Source: Halomonas halodenitrificans DSM 735 (lineage in GTDB: Bacteria > Pseudomonadota > Gammaproteobacteria > Pseudomonadales > Halomonadaceae). Taken from it: a stretch of DNA of 64,000 bases. Position 1 is the first letter of the stretch. Each line of letters opens with the position of its first letter. The notes beneath the pieces are model-generated. The model ran no database searches. It was not told the DNA's origin and was given only the letters and a program-made list of their open reading frames with translations. The stretch lies in the NCBI RefSeq assembly GCF_000620045.1, contig NZ_JHVH01000009.1:1-64000 (forward strand), written 5' to 3'. Below, piece by piece: positions 7,274 to 14,159 of this stretch. The position numbers were made by a program, and so were the translations under genes.

Positions 7274-8302
7274 ATGAGCTATACGCCCTCGGCAGACCGC
7301 TACGAGCGCATGCCTTATCACCGCTGCGGGCGCAGCGGCCTGAAGTTGCCGGCCATTTCGCTGGGGCTGTGGCAGAACTTCGGCGAGAACGCGAGCCCCG
7401 AGAATGCTCGGGCCATCTGCCGCACCGCCTTCGATCACGGCATTACCCACTTCGACCTGGCCAATAACTACGGGCCGCCGCCGGGCAGTGCCGAGGCGCT
7501 GTTCGGCCGCATCCTCCAGAGTGATTTCGCCGGCCATCGCGACGAGATGGTGATCTCCACCAAGGCGGGCTACTGGATGCATCCGGGACCCTACGGCGAG
7601 TGGGGCAGCCGCAAGTACCTGCTCTCCAGCCTGGATCGCAGCCTCGAGCGGCTCGGCGTGGACTACGTGGATATCTTCTATTCCCACCGCTTCGACCCCG
7701 AGACGCCGCTGGAGGAGACCATGATGGCCCTCGACCAGGCGGTGCGGCAGGGCAAGGCGCTCTACGCGGGCATCTCTTCCTACAATGCCCAGCGCACCCG
7801 GGAGGCGGCCGAGATTCTGCGCTCGCTGGGCACTCCCTGCCTGATCCATCAGCCGAGCTATTCGATGCTCAACCGGTGGGTCGAGAGCGATGGGCTGCTG
7901 GACACCCTCGATGAGCTGGGCCTCGGCTCGATCGTCTTCTCGCCGCTGGCTCAGGGCCTGTTGACCGGCAAGTACCTGAAGGGTGTGCCCGAGGATAGCC
8001 GTGCCGTCAGGGGCAAGGGCCTGAAGGATGAGCACCTCTCGCCCGAGAACCTGGCCCGGGTGCAGGCGCTTAACGCGATCGCCGAGCGCCGCGGCCAGAG
8101 CCTGGCGCAGATGGCCATCGCCTGGGTGCTGCGCAGCGGTCGCGTGACCTCGGCGCTGGTCGGCGCGAGCCGCCCGGAGCAGCTGATCGAAAGCCTGGGG
8201 GCCCTCGAGACCCCGGACTTCAGCGACACGGAGCTCGCCGAGATCGATCGCCATGCGGTTGATGGCGGCATCAACCTGTGGGCGGCCTCCTCCCGGGGAT
8301 GA
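7274..8302 (+). CDS. gpr: Aldo/keto reductase, L-glyceraldehyde 3-phosphate reductase type
   Basis: The product has 342 residues and closely follows the E. coli YghZ/Gpr pattern: YHRCGRSGLKLPAISLGLW, FDLANNYGPPPGSAE, FYSHRFDPETP and INLWAASS. The AKR tetrad is visible: Asp and Tyr in THFDLANNYG, Lys in ISTKAGY, His in FYSHR. The family reduces toxic L-glyceraldehyde 3-phosphate and methylglyoxal with NADPH in the cytoplasm. The ATG at 7274 follows GAGGAGAGGGACACC. A strong hairpin ends the unit at 8410-8436. It is the first clear core-genome gene after the mobile region. Confidence 0.93.
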   Translation: MSYTPSADRYERMPYHRCGRSGLKLPAISLGLWQNFGENASPENARAICRTAFDHGITHFDLANNYGPPPGSAEALFGRILQSDFAGHRDEMVISTKAGYWMHPGPYGEWGSRKYLLSSLDRSLERLGVDYVDIFYSHRFDPETPLEETMMALDQAVRQGKALYAGISSYNAQRTREAAEILRSLGTPCLIHQPSYSMLNRWVESDGLLDTLDELGLGSIVFSPLAQGLLTGKYLKGVPEDSRAVRGKGLKDEHLSPENLARVQALNAIAERRGQSLAQMAIAWVLRSGRVTSALVGASRPEQLIESLGALETPDFSDTELAEIDRHAVDGGINLWAASSRG

Positions 8303-8310
8303 TCGCCGTC

Positions 8311-8336
8311 CAGTGCCAGTGCCAGTGCCAGTACCA
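8311..8336. repeat. Short tandem repeat (CAGTGC)n
   Basis: Four hexamer units (CAGTGC three times, then CAGTAC) lie directly after the gpr stop codon. They have no coding meaning, and slippage could change the copy number. Confidence 0.75.
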
Positions 8337-8409
8337 GCATCCCGGCGAGTGCCGTCCGGCAGCGCTTAAGGGCGTTCCAGGGCGGCGTCTCCGTAGGCGC
8401 GCACATGAA

Positions 8410-8436
8410 GCGGGCCCGGCCAATGGCCGGGCCCGC
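8410..8436. terminator. Bidirectional hairpin terminator
   Basis: GCGGGCCCGGCC-AAT-GGCCGGGCCCGC is a perfect 12-bp stem between the convergent gpr and PRC-barrel genes. There is no long T-run. Confidence 0.7.
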
Positions 8437-8486
8437 ATCGTCACGCGGCGCTTCATACTGTCAGGCGCGTGGGCATCATGCGCCGA

Positions 8487-9038
8487 TTACTCGGCGGCCT
8501 CCTGGGTCTTTCTGCCGACGTCCTCCAGGGCTTTGCCGATGCGGTCCAGGGCACGCGAGGCGCCTTCCTGGGTGGAGTCCCAGGCGCTGGCCGCTCCCTC
8601 CTTGGTCTGGTCCCAGGCGTCGTGGGCGCCCTGACGAGCGTTCCGCCACCAGTCGTTATCATAGGCCGGCTGCTGGCTGATCTGTGCGCCGTTCATGTCG
8701 ACGGTTACGCGGTATTCGATGTCGTCGAGGTTGTCACCGTTATGGGTTTCCACGCTGAACTGACCGGCCTCGATGACGAACTCCTGTTCGCCGTTGATAT
8801 CGAGGAGATCCCCGGTATCGACTACCAGGGCGCGCACCCTCATGTCGTTATCCAGCAGGATGTCTTCCACCTCACCGATCTCCCGGTTATCGGCCGCGGT
8901 GTAGACATCGGCGTCGAGCAACTCGTCGCTGGAGTAGAGCCCCTGAGGCTCCGCCATGGCCGAGGCGGATAACGCCAGGCTGCCGGCGGCCAGGAGGCTC
9001 ACTGTGGCATTACGCAGGAGAGGCGTTCCATACAGCAT
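8487..9038 (-). CDS. Exported PRC-barrel domain protein
   Basis: The product has 183 residues. A signal peptide (about 1-27, ending SASAMA) is followed by a PRC-barrel (about 30-110: LLDADVYTAADNREIGEVEDILLDN and VRALVVDTGDLL). A Trp- and Ala-rich C-terminal helix follows, with repeated AWDQTKEGA and AWDSTQEGA units that could form an amphipathic coil. The ATG at 9038 is chosen over a longer frame (to 9290) because AGGAG precedes it and a clean signal peptide begins there. PRC-barrel proteins of this type occur in periplasmic stress responses; the exact role is unknown. Confidence 0.85.
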   Translation of the reverse strand: MLYGTPLLRNATVSLLAAGSLALSASAMAEPQGLYSSDELLDADVYTAADNREIGEVEDILLDNDMRVRALVVDTGDLLDINGEQEFVIEAGQFSVETHNGDNLDDIEYRVTVDMNGAQISQQPAYDNDWWRNARQGAHDAWDQTKEGAASAWDSTQEGASRALDRIGKALEDVGRKTQEAAE

Positions 9039-9275
9039 GTGATCACTCCTTGTTCTCTTCCTTGTGTCAGGCCCACCGATGCGGACCGAATTCGGCGGTG
9101 TGTCGTAGTGCCGTATCTTATCTGTCGTGGAAAGGGCACATGAGTTCCCCCTTATAAGTAACAAAATGTTATGACGCGGCCCCGTCGGCGGCGCGCATTG
9201 CCGCGAGGTGGTGGGTGATTCGTGCCGGGCCAGGAAACCGACGCGGTGGGCTTTCCCCCATTCCTCTCTATAATT

Positions 9276-9294
9276 GAGAATGGTTGACATTATC
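9276..9294 (+). promoter_or_regulatory. Fur-box-like operator
   Basis: GAGAATGGTTGACATTATC matches 14 of 19 positions of the Fur consensus GATAATGATAATCATTATC. It contains a perfect -35 hexamer (TTGACA, 9284-9289), so iron-bound Fur would block RNA polymerase. The downstream genes include a siderophore-interacting protein, consistent with iron control. Confidence 0.7.
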
Positions 9295-9321
9295 TTGCAT
9301 GCCTATATAGTGGACATAGGC
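9284..9321 (+). promoter_or_regulatory. Promoter of the marR-sip operon with an inverted repeat at -10
   Basis: TTGACA (9284-9289) and TATAGT (9306-9311) are separated by 16 bases. The -10 region lies inside an inverted repeat, GCCTAT-N9-ATAGGC (9301-9321), a plausible site for autoregulation by the MarR protein encoded next. The regulator assignment is inference. Confidence 0.65.
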
Positions 9322-9341
9322 AACCAATTGGGTACCAGCAC

Positions 9342-9803
9342 ATGGCGTCATCTTCCTTGAGCGAGGCATTGCATCGCCTGATGCATGCCTACAAATGGCG
9401 GCTTCGCGCCAATATTCGGCGGCACCAGATAACGCTGCCTATTACTCATATTCGCGTGCTGAAAGGCGTCGGGCGCCTACCCGACTGTACCGCTAGGGTC
9501 ATCGTGCAGCGCATGGGGCAGGATAAGTCGCGAGTGACACGGGTGCTCAACGACTTGGTGAAAGAGGGGCTCGTCGAGCGGTCGGATAACCCGGAGGATC
9601 GCCGCAGCCAGCTATTGGCGCCAACAGATGCCGGCGTGGAGATGCTCGAGAAGGTCTCCGTGCTGGAAGGGGAGGCCGCGGCCTGCTTGACCGAAGGGCT
9701 CGACGCCGACGAATTGGATACCTTTCTGCGTATTGCCGCCACCATGACCACCAATGCCATGGGTCACACGACAGAGCCGCACAGGAGTCACAAGCATGGG
9801 TAA
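9342..9803 (+). CDS. MarR-family transcriptional regulator
   Basis: The product has 153 residues. The winged helix-turn-helix covers about residues 30-100, with TARVIVQRMGQDKSRVTRVLNDLVKEGLVER split by the recognition helix, and the wing DNPEDRRSQLL-x-PTDAG typical of MarR. MarR proteins act as dimers and usually repress their own operon until a ligand binds. The gene overlaps sip by 8 bases, so the pair is co-translated. The ribosome binding site is weak. A Fur-like box and an inverted repeat lie in its promoter, suggesting dual control by iron and by itself. Confidence 0.9.
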   Translation: MASSSLSEALHRLMHAYKWRLRANIRRHQITLPITHIRVLKGVGRLPDCTARVIVQRMGQDKSRVTRVLNDLVKEGLVERSDNPEDRRSQLLAPTDAGVEMLEKVSVLEGEAAACLTEGLDADELDTFLRIAATMTTNAMGHTTEPHRSHKHG

Positions 9804-10545
9804 GCCCGAGAAGAGGGAACTGGAGGTGGTGCGCTCGACCCGGATCACGCCGCATATGCATCGCGTAACCCTGGGTGGGGAGGGGTTGGCGGGGTTTCCG
9901 GCGGACCAGGAAAGTGCCTATATCAAGCTGATCTTTCCGCGGGGGGAAGAAGAAAGCCCCTTGATGCGGACCTATACCATTCGGCATCAGCGCGCGACGG
10001 AGATCGATGTCGACTTCGTCCTGCACGAGCATATGGGTCCGGCGTCCGGCTGGGCCGCCAGTGCCAGGCCCGGCGATAGGATCCTGGTGGGCGGCCCTGG
10101 CGCCAAGAAGCTGATTCAGCCCCAGGCCGACTGGTTCCTGTTGGCCGGCGACATGACGGCCTTGCCCGCCATCAGCGTCAACCTTGCCGCGCTGCCCGAC
10201 GATGCCCGGGGCCACGCGGTCATCGAGATTGCCGACCCGGCGGACAAGCAGCCCCTGGTGCATCCCGACAACCTCCAGGTGCATTGGATCATTAACCCTC
10301 GGCCGGATCCGACAGGCACGCCGCTGCTGGACAAGGTGCAAGGCCTGCCCTGGCTGGACGGCCAGCCCGCCGTATGGGCGGCCTGTGAGTTCGGGAGCAT
10401 GCGGGCCCTGCGTCGCTGGCTCAAGCAGACGCATGAGGTGCCCAGGTCGCACCTGTATGTTTCAAGCTACTGGAAGATCGGCCAGACCGAAGACGGCCAC
10501 AAGTTGGCCAAGCGGCAGGATGCCATGGCCGAGCCGGCGGGTTAG
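9796..10545 (+). CDS. Siderophore-interacting protein (ferric-siderophore reductase, SIP family)
   Basis: The product has 249 residues, the usual SIP length. An N-terminal FAD-binding barrel carries MRTYTIRH (the R-x-Y-T FAD motif) and HMGPASGWA. The C-terminal SIP/NAD(P)H domain carries DWFLLAGDMTALPAI and WAACEFGSMRALR. Such cytoplasmic flavoproteins reduce Fe(III)-siderophores to release iron. ATG at 9796 has AGGAG upstream and overlaps marR, which rules out the longer frame starting at 9754. The Fur-like box in the shared promoter supports iron-limited expression. Confidence 0.92.
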   Translation: MGKPEKRELEVVRSTRITPHMHRVTLGGEGLAGFPADQESAYIKLIFPRGEEESPLMRTYTIRHQRATEIDVDFVLHEHMGPASGWAASARPGDRILVGGPGAKKLIQPQADWFLLAGDMTALPAISVNLAALPDDARGHAVIEIADPADKQPLVHPDNLQVHWIINPRPDPTGTPLLDKVQGLPWLDGQPAVWAACEFGSMRALRRWLKQTHEVPRSHLYVSSYWKIGQTEDGHKLAKRQDAMAEPAG

Positions 10546-10572
10546 GGTATTCGTTGTCGGCGACGGCGCCTT

Positions 10573-11853
10573 TCAGCGCGCCGTGATAATCGGTAGCTCC
10601 TTCCAGCGCGTCGTCCACCGCGGCGAGCGATTGGCACAGCGTAGATGCCAGGCGGCGCCGGGGGAGGGCATACCGAGCTTGACGGTGCCGCGCCCCATGC
10701 GCTGGTTGAGGTCGTCCAGGGTCGCCATCAGCCGCTCGCTGCGCTCGCGTTCCGCGGCACTCCGGGGCGTTTCCAGCAGTGAAAGCTGCTGCCGATGGGT
10801 GTCTATCAGGTCGAGCAGCATCACCCCGGCCTTCATGAAGCGGTAGTGCGGCCGATAGATGGCAGCGAAGGCCTGGCCGACGGCGTGCAGGATCTCGCGG
10901 CTATCGTCGGTGGGGCGGGCCAGCTCCACCACGACGCCGGGCGAATACTGGGGCAGATCGGGTCGGTGCCGGTGGGTCCTCAGGAAGACGTAGACGGCTC
11001 GGGCCAGACTGTTCTGGGCGCGCAGCTTCTCGGCGCCGCGCTGCCCGAACTGGCGTAACGCTTCGTGGATCGCGTCGCGGTTGTCGGTCAGCTTGCCGAA
11101 GGAGCGCGAGGTCATGATGCGCTGGCGAGACTCGTCGGCGTCGTTCATCTCGGTACAGGGCACGCCGCGCAGCTCCAGGGCGGTGCGCTCCAGGGTCACC
11201 GAGAAGCGCCGGCGAATCGCCTTGGGGTCGGCCTGGGCCAGGTCCCAGGCCGTGCGGATGTCCATCAAGGCCAGCCGCTCCACCAGCCGGCGACCCACGC
11301 CCCATACCTCGCTCAGCTCGGTGTGCTGCAGGAGCCTCGCCGTTTCGGGGCTGCCCGCCAGCAGCACGCAGACGCCCCGGCAGCCGGGCACCTTCTTGGC
11401 CGCCCGATTGGCCAGCTTGGCCAGGGTTCGTGTCGGGGCCACGCCGACACTCACCGGGATGCCGGTGAAGCGCCGCACCTTGTGATGGAGCTCACGGCAG
11501 TGGGTCAGCAGCTGCTCGTGCTCGAAGCCGTGGAGGCGCACGAACATCTCGTCGATGGAATAGGGCTCCACCCCGGCGGAAAACTCCTCCAGCACCGCCT
11601 GCACCCGGGCCGACATGTTGCCGTACAGCTCGTAGTTGGAGGAGAGCAGCCGGATGCGTCCCTGGCGCAGCAGCCCCTTCAGCTCGAAGGCCGGGGTGCC
11701 CATCTCCACCCCCAGCGCCTTGAGCTCGTTGGAGCGGGCGATCACGCAGCCATCGTTGTTGGAGAGCACGCCGACGGGCAGCCCCTCCAGCCGAGGCTGG
11801 AAGACGCGCTCGCAGCTGACGTAGAAGTTATTGCAGTCGATCAGGCCGATCAT
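10573..11853 (-). CDS. umuC: DNA polymerase V catalytic subunit UmuC
   Basis: The product has 426 residues, normal for UmuC. Y-family polymerase motifs are intact: [17 protein letters not shown] (metal-binding Asp), [11 protein letters not shown] (catalytic Asp-Glu), and helix-hairpin-helix [12 protein letters not shown], followed by the little-finger region. With UmuD'2 it forms the error-prone translesion polymerase of the SOS response. ATG at 11853 begins 2 bases after the umuD stop, so translation is coupled. The longer frame to 11898 reads into umuD and is rejected. Confidence 0.96.
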   Translation of the reverse strand: MIGLIDCNNFYVSCERVFQPRLEGLPVGVLSNNDGCVIARSNELKALGVEMGTPAFELKGLLRQGRIRLLSSNYELYGNMSARVQAVLEEFSAGVEPYSIDEMFVRLHGFEHEQLLTHCRELHHKVRRFTGIPVSVGVAPTRTLAKLANRAAKKVPGCRGVCVLLAGSPETARLLQHTELSEVWGVGRRLVERLALMDIRTAWDLAQADPKAIRRRFSVTLERTALELRGVPCTEMNDADESRQRIMTSRSFGKLTDNRDAIHEALRQFGQRGAEKLRAQNSLARAVYVFLRTHRHRPDLPQYSPGVVVELARPTDDSREILHAVGQAFAAIYRPHYRFMKAGVMLLDLIDTHRQQLSLLETPRSAAERERSERLMATLDDLNQRMGRGTVKLGMPSPGAAWHLRCANRSPRWTTRWKELPIITAR

Positions 11854-11855
11854 GG

Positions 11856-12296
11856 TCACACCGGGTACTCGTGGATGACCGAGCGCACCACGCCCCACAC
11901 CTGGCAGTCGAGGTCCTCGAGCGGGATCGGCGGGTAGGCCGGGTTGGCGGAGCAGAGGTAGGGCCGACGACCCTGCAGCTGGTAGCGCTTCACCGTGATC
12001 TCGCCCTCCACCAGGGCCACCAGGATATGGCCCGGCCGCGGCTCGATGGAGCGGTCGACCAGCAGCAGGTCGCCGTCGTGGATGCCCAGGGGGTCCATGC
12101 TGTCGCCGGTCACGGTCATGAAGAAGCTGGCCGAGGGGCGCTTCACCAGCCGCTCGTTGAGATCCAGGGTGCGCCCTTCATAGTCCTGGGCGGGGCTCGG
12201 AAAACCGGAGATGCCGGCCCGCGTCAGCGCCAGGGGATGGGGCAGCGCCAGGCCGGGTGGCGTCGGATGGGCGGGAATCAGGGTGTCGATGGTCAT
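11856..12296 (-). CDS. umuD: SOS mutagenesis protein UmuD
   Basis: The product has 146 residues and is of the S24 LexA/UmuD family. Self-cleavage is expected at Ser30-Gly31 ([13 protein letters not shown]), where E. coli has Cys-Gly. The catalytic dyad is visible as Ser66 (GDSMDPLG) and Lys103 (ITVKRYQL). Cleaved UmuD' dimers join UmuC as Pol V. A LexA box lies 18 bases upstream of the start codon, placing umuDC under SOS control. Confidence 0.95.
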   Translation of the reverse strand: MTIDTLIPAHPTPPGLALPHPLALTRAGISGFPSPAQDYEGRTLDLNERLVKRPSASFFMTVTGDSMDPLGIHDGDLLLVDRSIEPRPGHILVALVEGEITVKRYQLQGRRPYLCSANPAYPPIPLEDLDCQVWGVVRSVIHEYPV

Positions 12297-12313
12297 CGGG
12301 TGCCTCCTCTCTA

Positions 12314-12333
12314 TGCTGTCATTTTATACAGTA
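12314..12333 (-). promoter_or_regulatory. LexA (SOS) box of umuDC
   Basis: On the minus strand it reads TACTGT-N8-ACAGCA, a near-perfect match to the gammaproteobacterial LexA consensus CTGT-N8-ACAG. It lies immediately upstream of umuD. Confidence 0.92.
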
Positions 12334-12393
12334 TAAGAGGGTGGCGACACCATGCCAGGAATCGATCGAGTCAGGCAGCCTGGTTCGCCGTCG

Positions 12394-13047
12394 TTACGGA
12401 CAGCTGGGCGACACTGGACTTGCCGATAAGCCCAGCCCTGTGAACCAGGCCGTGGCATCGCCGCCGGCGTTGTCGCCGTCGGCCATCAGGGCGAGGCCAT
12501 CGAGGCTTGTCGGCCGGGTACCGAAAAGCCGCTGATAGTCGTCGCGCACGTTGCGTACCTCTGCCACCCATTCGCCCACCCGGGCGCTACCGCTCTGCAG
12601 TGCCAGCAACCGGGCGCGGGAGGTGAAGGCGTTGGGCCAGCTTGTGCCGGCGGGCTCGCTCGAGGCCCACACGTAATTCACCGACTCCACCTGCCAGGGC
12701 AAAAGCCCCGTCTTGCGTGCCACATAGACCCGAGCGGGATAGTCGTCGCCGGCCTTCTGTCTTTCATCGAGGCCCGGGTAGGTGCCTGATATTCGCCAGC
12801 ACCAGTGCAGGTAGGGTGTTTTATCGAGGTCTATCTCGCGCTCCAGGTATTTGGCCGAGGCCTGTTGTCGGGCTCGGGCTTGAAGTAGCGGGGTGCCGTT
12901 TTCCTCCGTTACCTGGTATTGGGTGTTGCCGTCAAACGAGCGCGTCGACCAGGTGATGATGTCGTCCGGCGAGAACGCCAGACGGTCTGCGGCCGTGGCG
13001 AGGCCGGTCAGCAGCATGCAGCAGCACAGCAGTGCGGTTCGGGTCAT
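12394..13047 (-). CDS. Exported DUF3047 protein
   Basis: The product has 217 residues. A signal peptide (about 1-20, with CCC in the hydrophobic core, ending ATAA) precedes the DUF3047 domain: LHWCWRISGTYPGLDERQKAGDDYPARVYV broken by variable loops, then VWASSEPAGTSWPNAF, and VAEVRNVRDDYQRLFG near the C-terminus. The family is uncharacterised; a beta-sandwich, carbohydrate-binding-like fold has been suggested for it, but no activity can be read here. ATG at 13047 is preferred over 13092 because it gives a clean signal peptide preceded by AAGG. Confidence 0.85.
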   Translation of the reverse strand: MTRTALLCCCMLLTGLATAADRLAFSPDDIITWSTRSFDGNTQYQVTEENGTPLLQARARQQASAKYLEREIDLDKTPYLHWCWRISGTYPGLDERQKAGDDYPARVYVARKTGLLPWQVESVNYVWASSEPAGTSWPNAFTSRARLLALQSGSARVGEWVAEVRNVRDDYQRLFGTRPTSLDGLALMADGDNAGGDATAWFTGLGLSASPVSPSCP

Positions 13048-13132
13048 GTCCTTGAGCCTTCTATTGTTCTGGGTCATGGTCGTGATCCCCACTGCCGAGT
13101 GACAATGGCGTATTCATCCTGAGTGTCACCGC

Positions 13133-13312
13133 ATGACAGGCAGAGTCGGATGTCCAAAGTTCGCCCGAGGAGCACGCCTGGTGGCGTTGTTCCTGGCGGT
13201 GCTGCTTCTGATATCCAGTCTGCCGGGGCATGCAACGATGGGCGACTGTGCCATCGACTGCGGCACCGGCCAGGCAACCTCCCGGATCCTGATAATATCC
13301 GACACCCGCTAG
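13133..13312 (+). CDS. Small exported protein, 59 residues
   Basis: ATG at 13133 runs to TAG at 13310-13312. The N-terminus is basic (KFARGARL), followed by a hydrophobic core (VALFLAVLLLISSLPGHA) ending in an AxA-like cleavage region. The short mature part contains two cysteines in GDCAIDCGTG. The ribosome binding site is weak. The gene is divergent from the DUF3047 gene and precedes the DUF411 gene, both exported. Function unknown; the signal-peptide-like composition is the main support. Confidence 0.45.
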   Translation: MTGRVGCPKFARGARLVALFLAVLLLISSLPGHATMGDCAIDCGTGQATSRILIISDTR

Positions 13313-13437
13313 CCGGGTAGCGGAACGGCTTCCCGTTATTCGTGTTTTCTATTATTTGTTATATCCATTTGTCAGGAATCATGCCATATACGGCAATGAA
13401 TGCTTCGTCCTGATGAGCTCGACCAAGAGGATCTTCC

Positions 13438-13878
13438 ATGAACCATATCGCCCCTAGATTGTTCGTCTCTGTCGCGCTGCTTCTGGGCGCCGGCACCGCT
13501 CAGGCCGCGCTACCCGACGAGGCGACCCTCTACAAGAACCCCCAGTGTGGCTGCTGCGATGAGTACGCCCGCCAGCTTGAGGCGCGCGGGGTAAGCGTGG
13601 CGATCGTCGATGACATTCCGGTCGGCCAGGTCAAGGCGCGCGTTGGCCTGCCCTATGGCCTGGGTGCCTGCCATACCATCGAGATGGGAGAGTATGTCAT
13701 CGAGGGGCATGTGCCCTTCGAGGCGGTGGAGAAGCTCTTCGAGGAGCGTCCCGACACCGATGGCATCGGCCTGGCGGGCATGCCCATCGGTACTCCCGGC
13801 ATGCCGGGGCCCAAGCAGGAGGCGTGGAATATCTACCAGTTTCGCGACGGAGAGGAGCAGCCCTTCATCACGCTCTAG
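13438..13878 (+). CDS. Exported DUF411 metal-binding protein
   Basis: The product has 146 residues. A signal peptide (about 1-22, ending AQAA) is followed by DUF411: the NPQCGCCDEYARQLE motif carries three cysteines in a CxCC arrangement, and CHTIEMGEYVIEGHVP and GLAGMPIGTPGMP are further hallmarks. The family is periplasmic and often linked to copper handling; thiol and His/Met ligands suit Cu(I), which is inference here. GAGGATCTTCC precedes the ATG. A strong terminator follows at 13904-13940. Confidence 0.9.
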   Translation: MNHIAPRLFVSVALLLGAGTAQAALPDEATLYKNPQCGCCDEYARQLEARGVSVAIVDDIPVGQVKARVGLPYGLGACHTIEMGEYVIEGHVPFEAVEKLFEERPDTDGIGLAGMPIGTPGMPGPKQEAWNIYQFRDGEEQPFITL

Positions 13879-13903
13879 ATCCCGAGTCGACGCATAGAGA
13901 GAT

Positions 13904-13940
13904 AACCGCCCGGGTGATTGTTCTCACCCGGGCGGTTTTA
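13904..13940 (+). terminator. Rho-independent terminator after DUF411
   Basis: AACCGCCCGGGTGA pairs with TCACCCGGGCGGTT around a 6-base loop and is followed by TTTT. It is a classic intrinsic terminator. Confidence 0.93.
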
Positions 13941-14159
13941 CGAGCCTGACGATGTCGCCATGGCTGGCGATAGGCATGATGCCAATGGATAAACCTCCCG
14001 AGGGTTGCCGGTAAGGGTTTGGCTCGTTCATTCTGGCGCCTGTTCGTTATGGCGGTTCAGTGGAAGAACACGCTTTTCTGTCGCTGTACGCTTGGCCGCG
14101 CTATCCACCATAGGGATAGCAGTAAAAGAGGACGTGACATACCGCATGGAGGTGCGCAA

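Noticed and set aside
7121-8254. Long minus-strand frame of 377 codons opposite the aldo/keto reductase gene
   Set aside because: It mirrors a strongly conserved plus-strand gene in a GC-rich genome. The product shows only low-complexity Leu, Gly and Gln-rich sequence without motifs.
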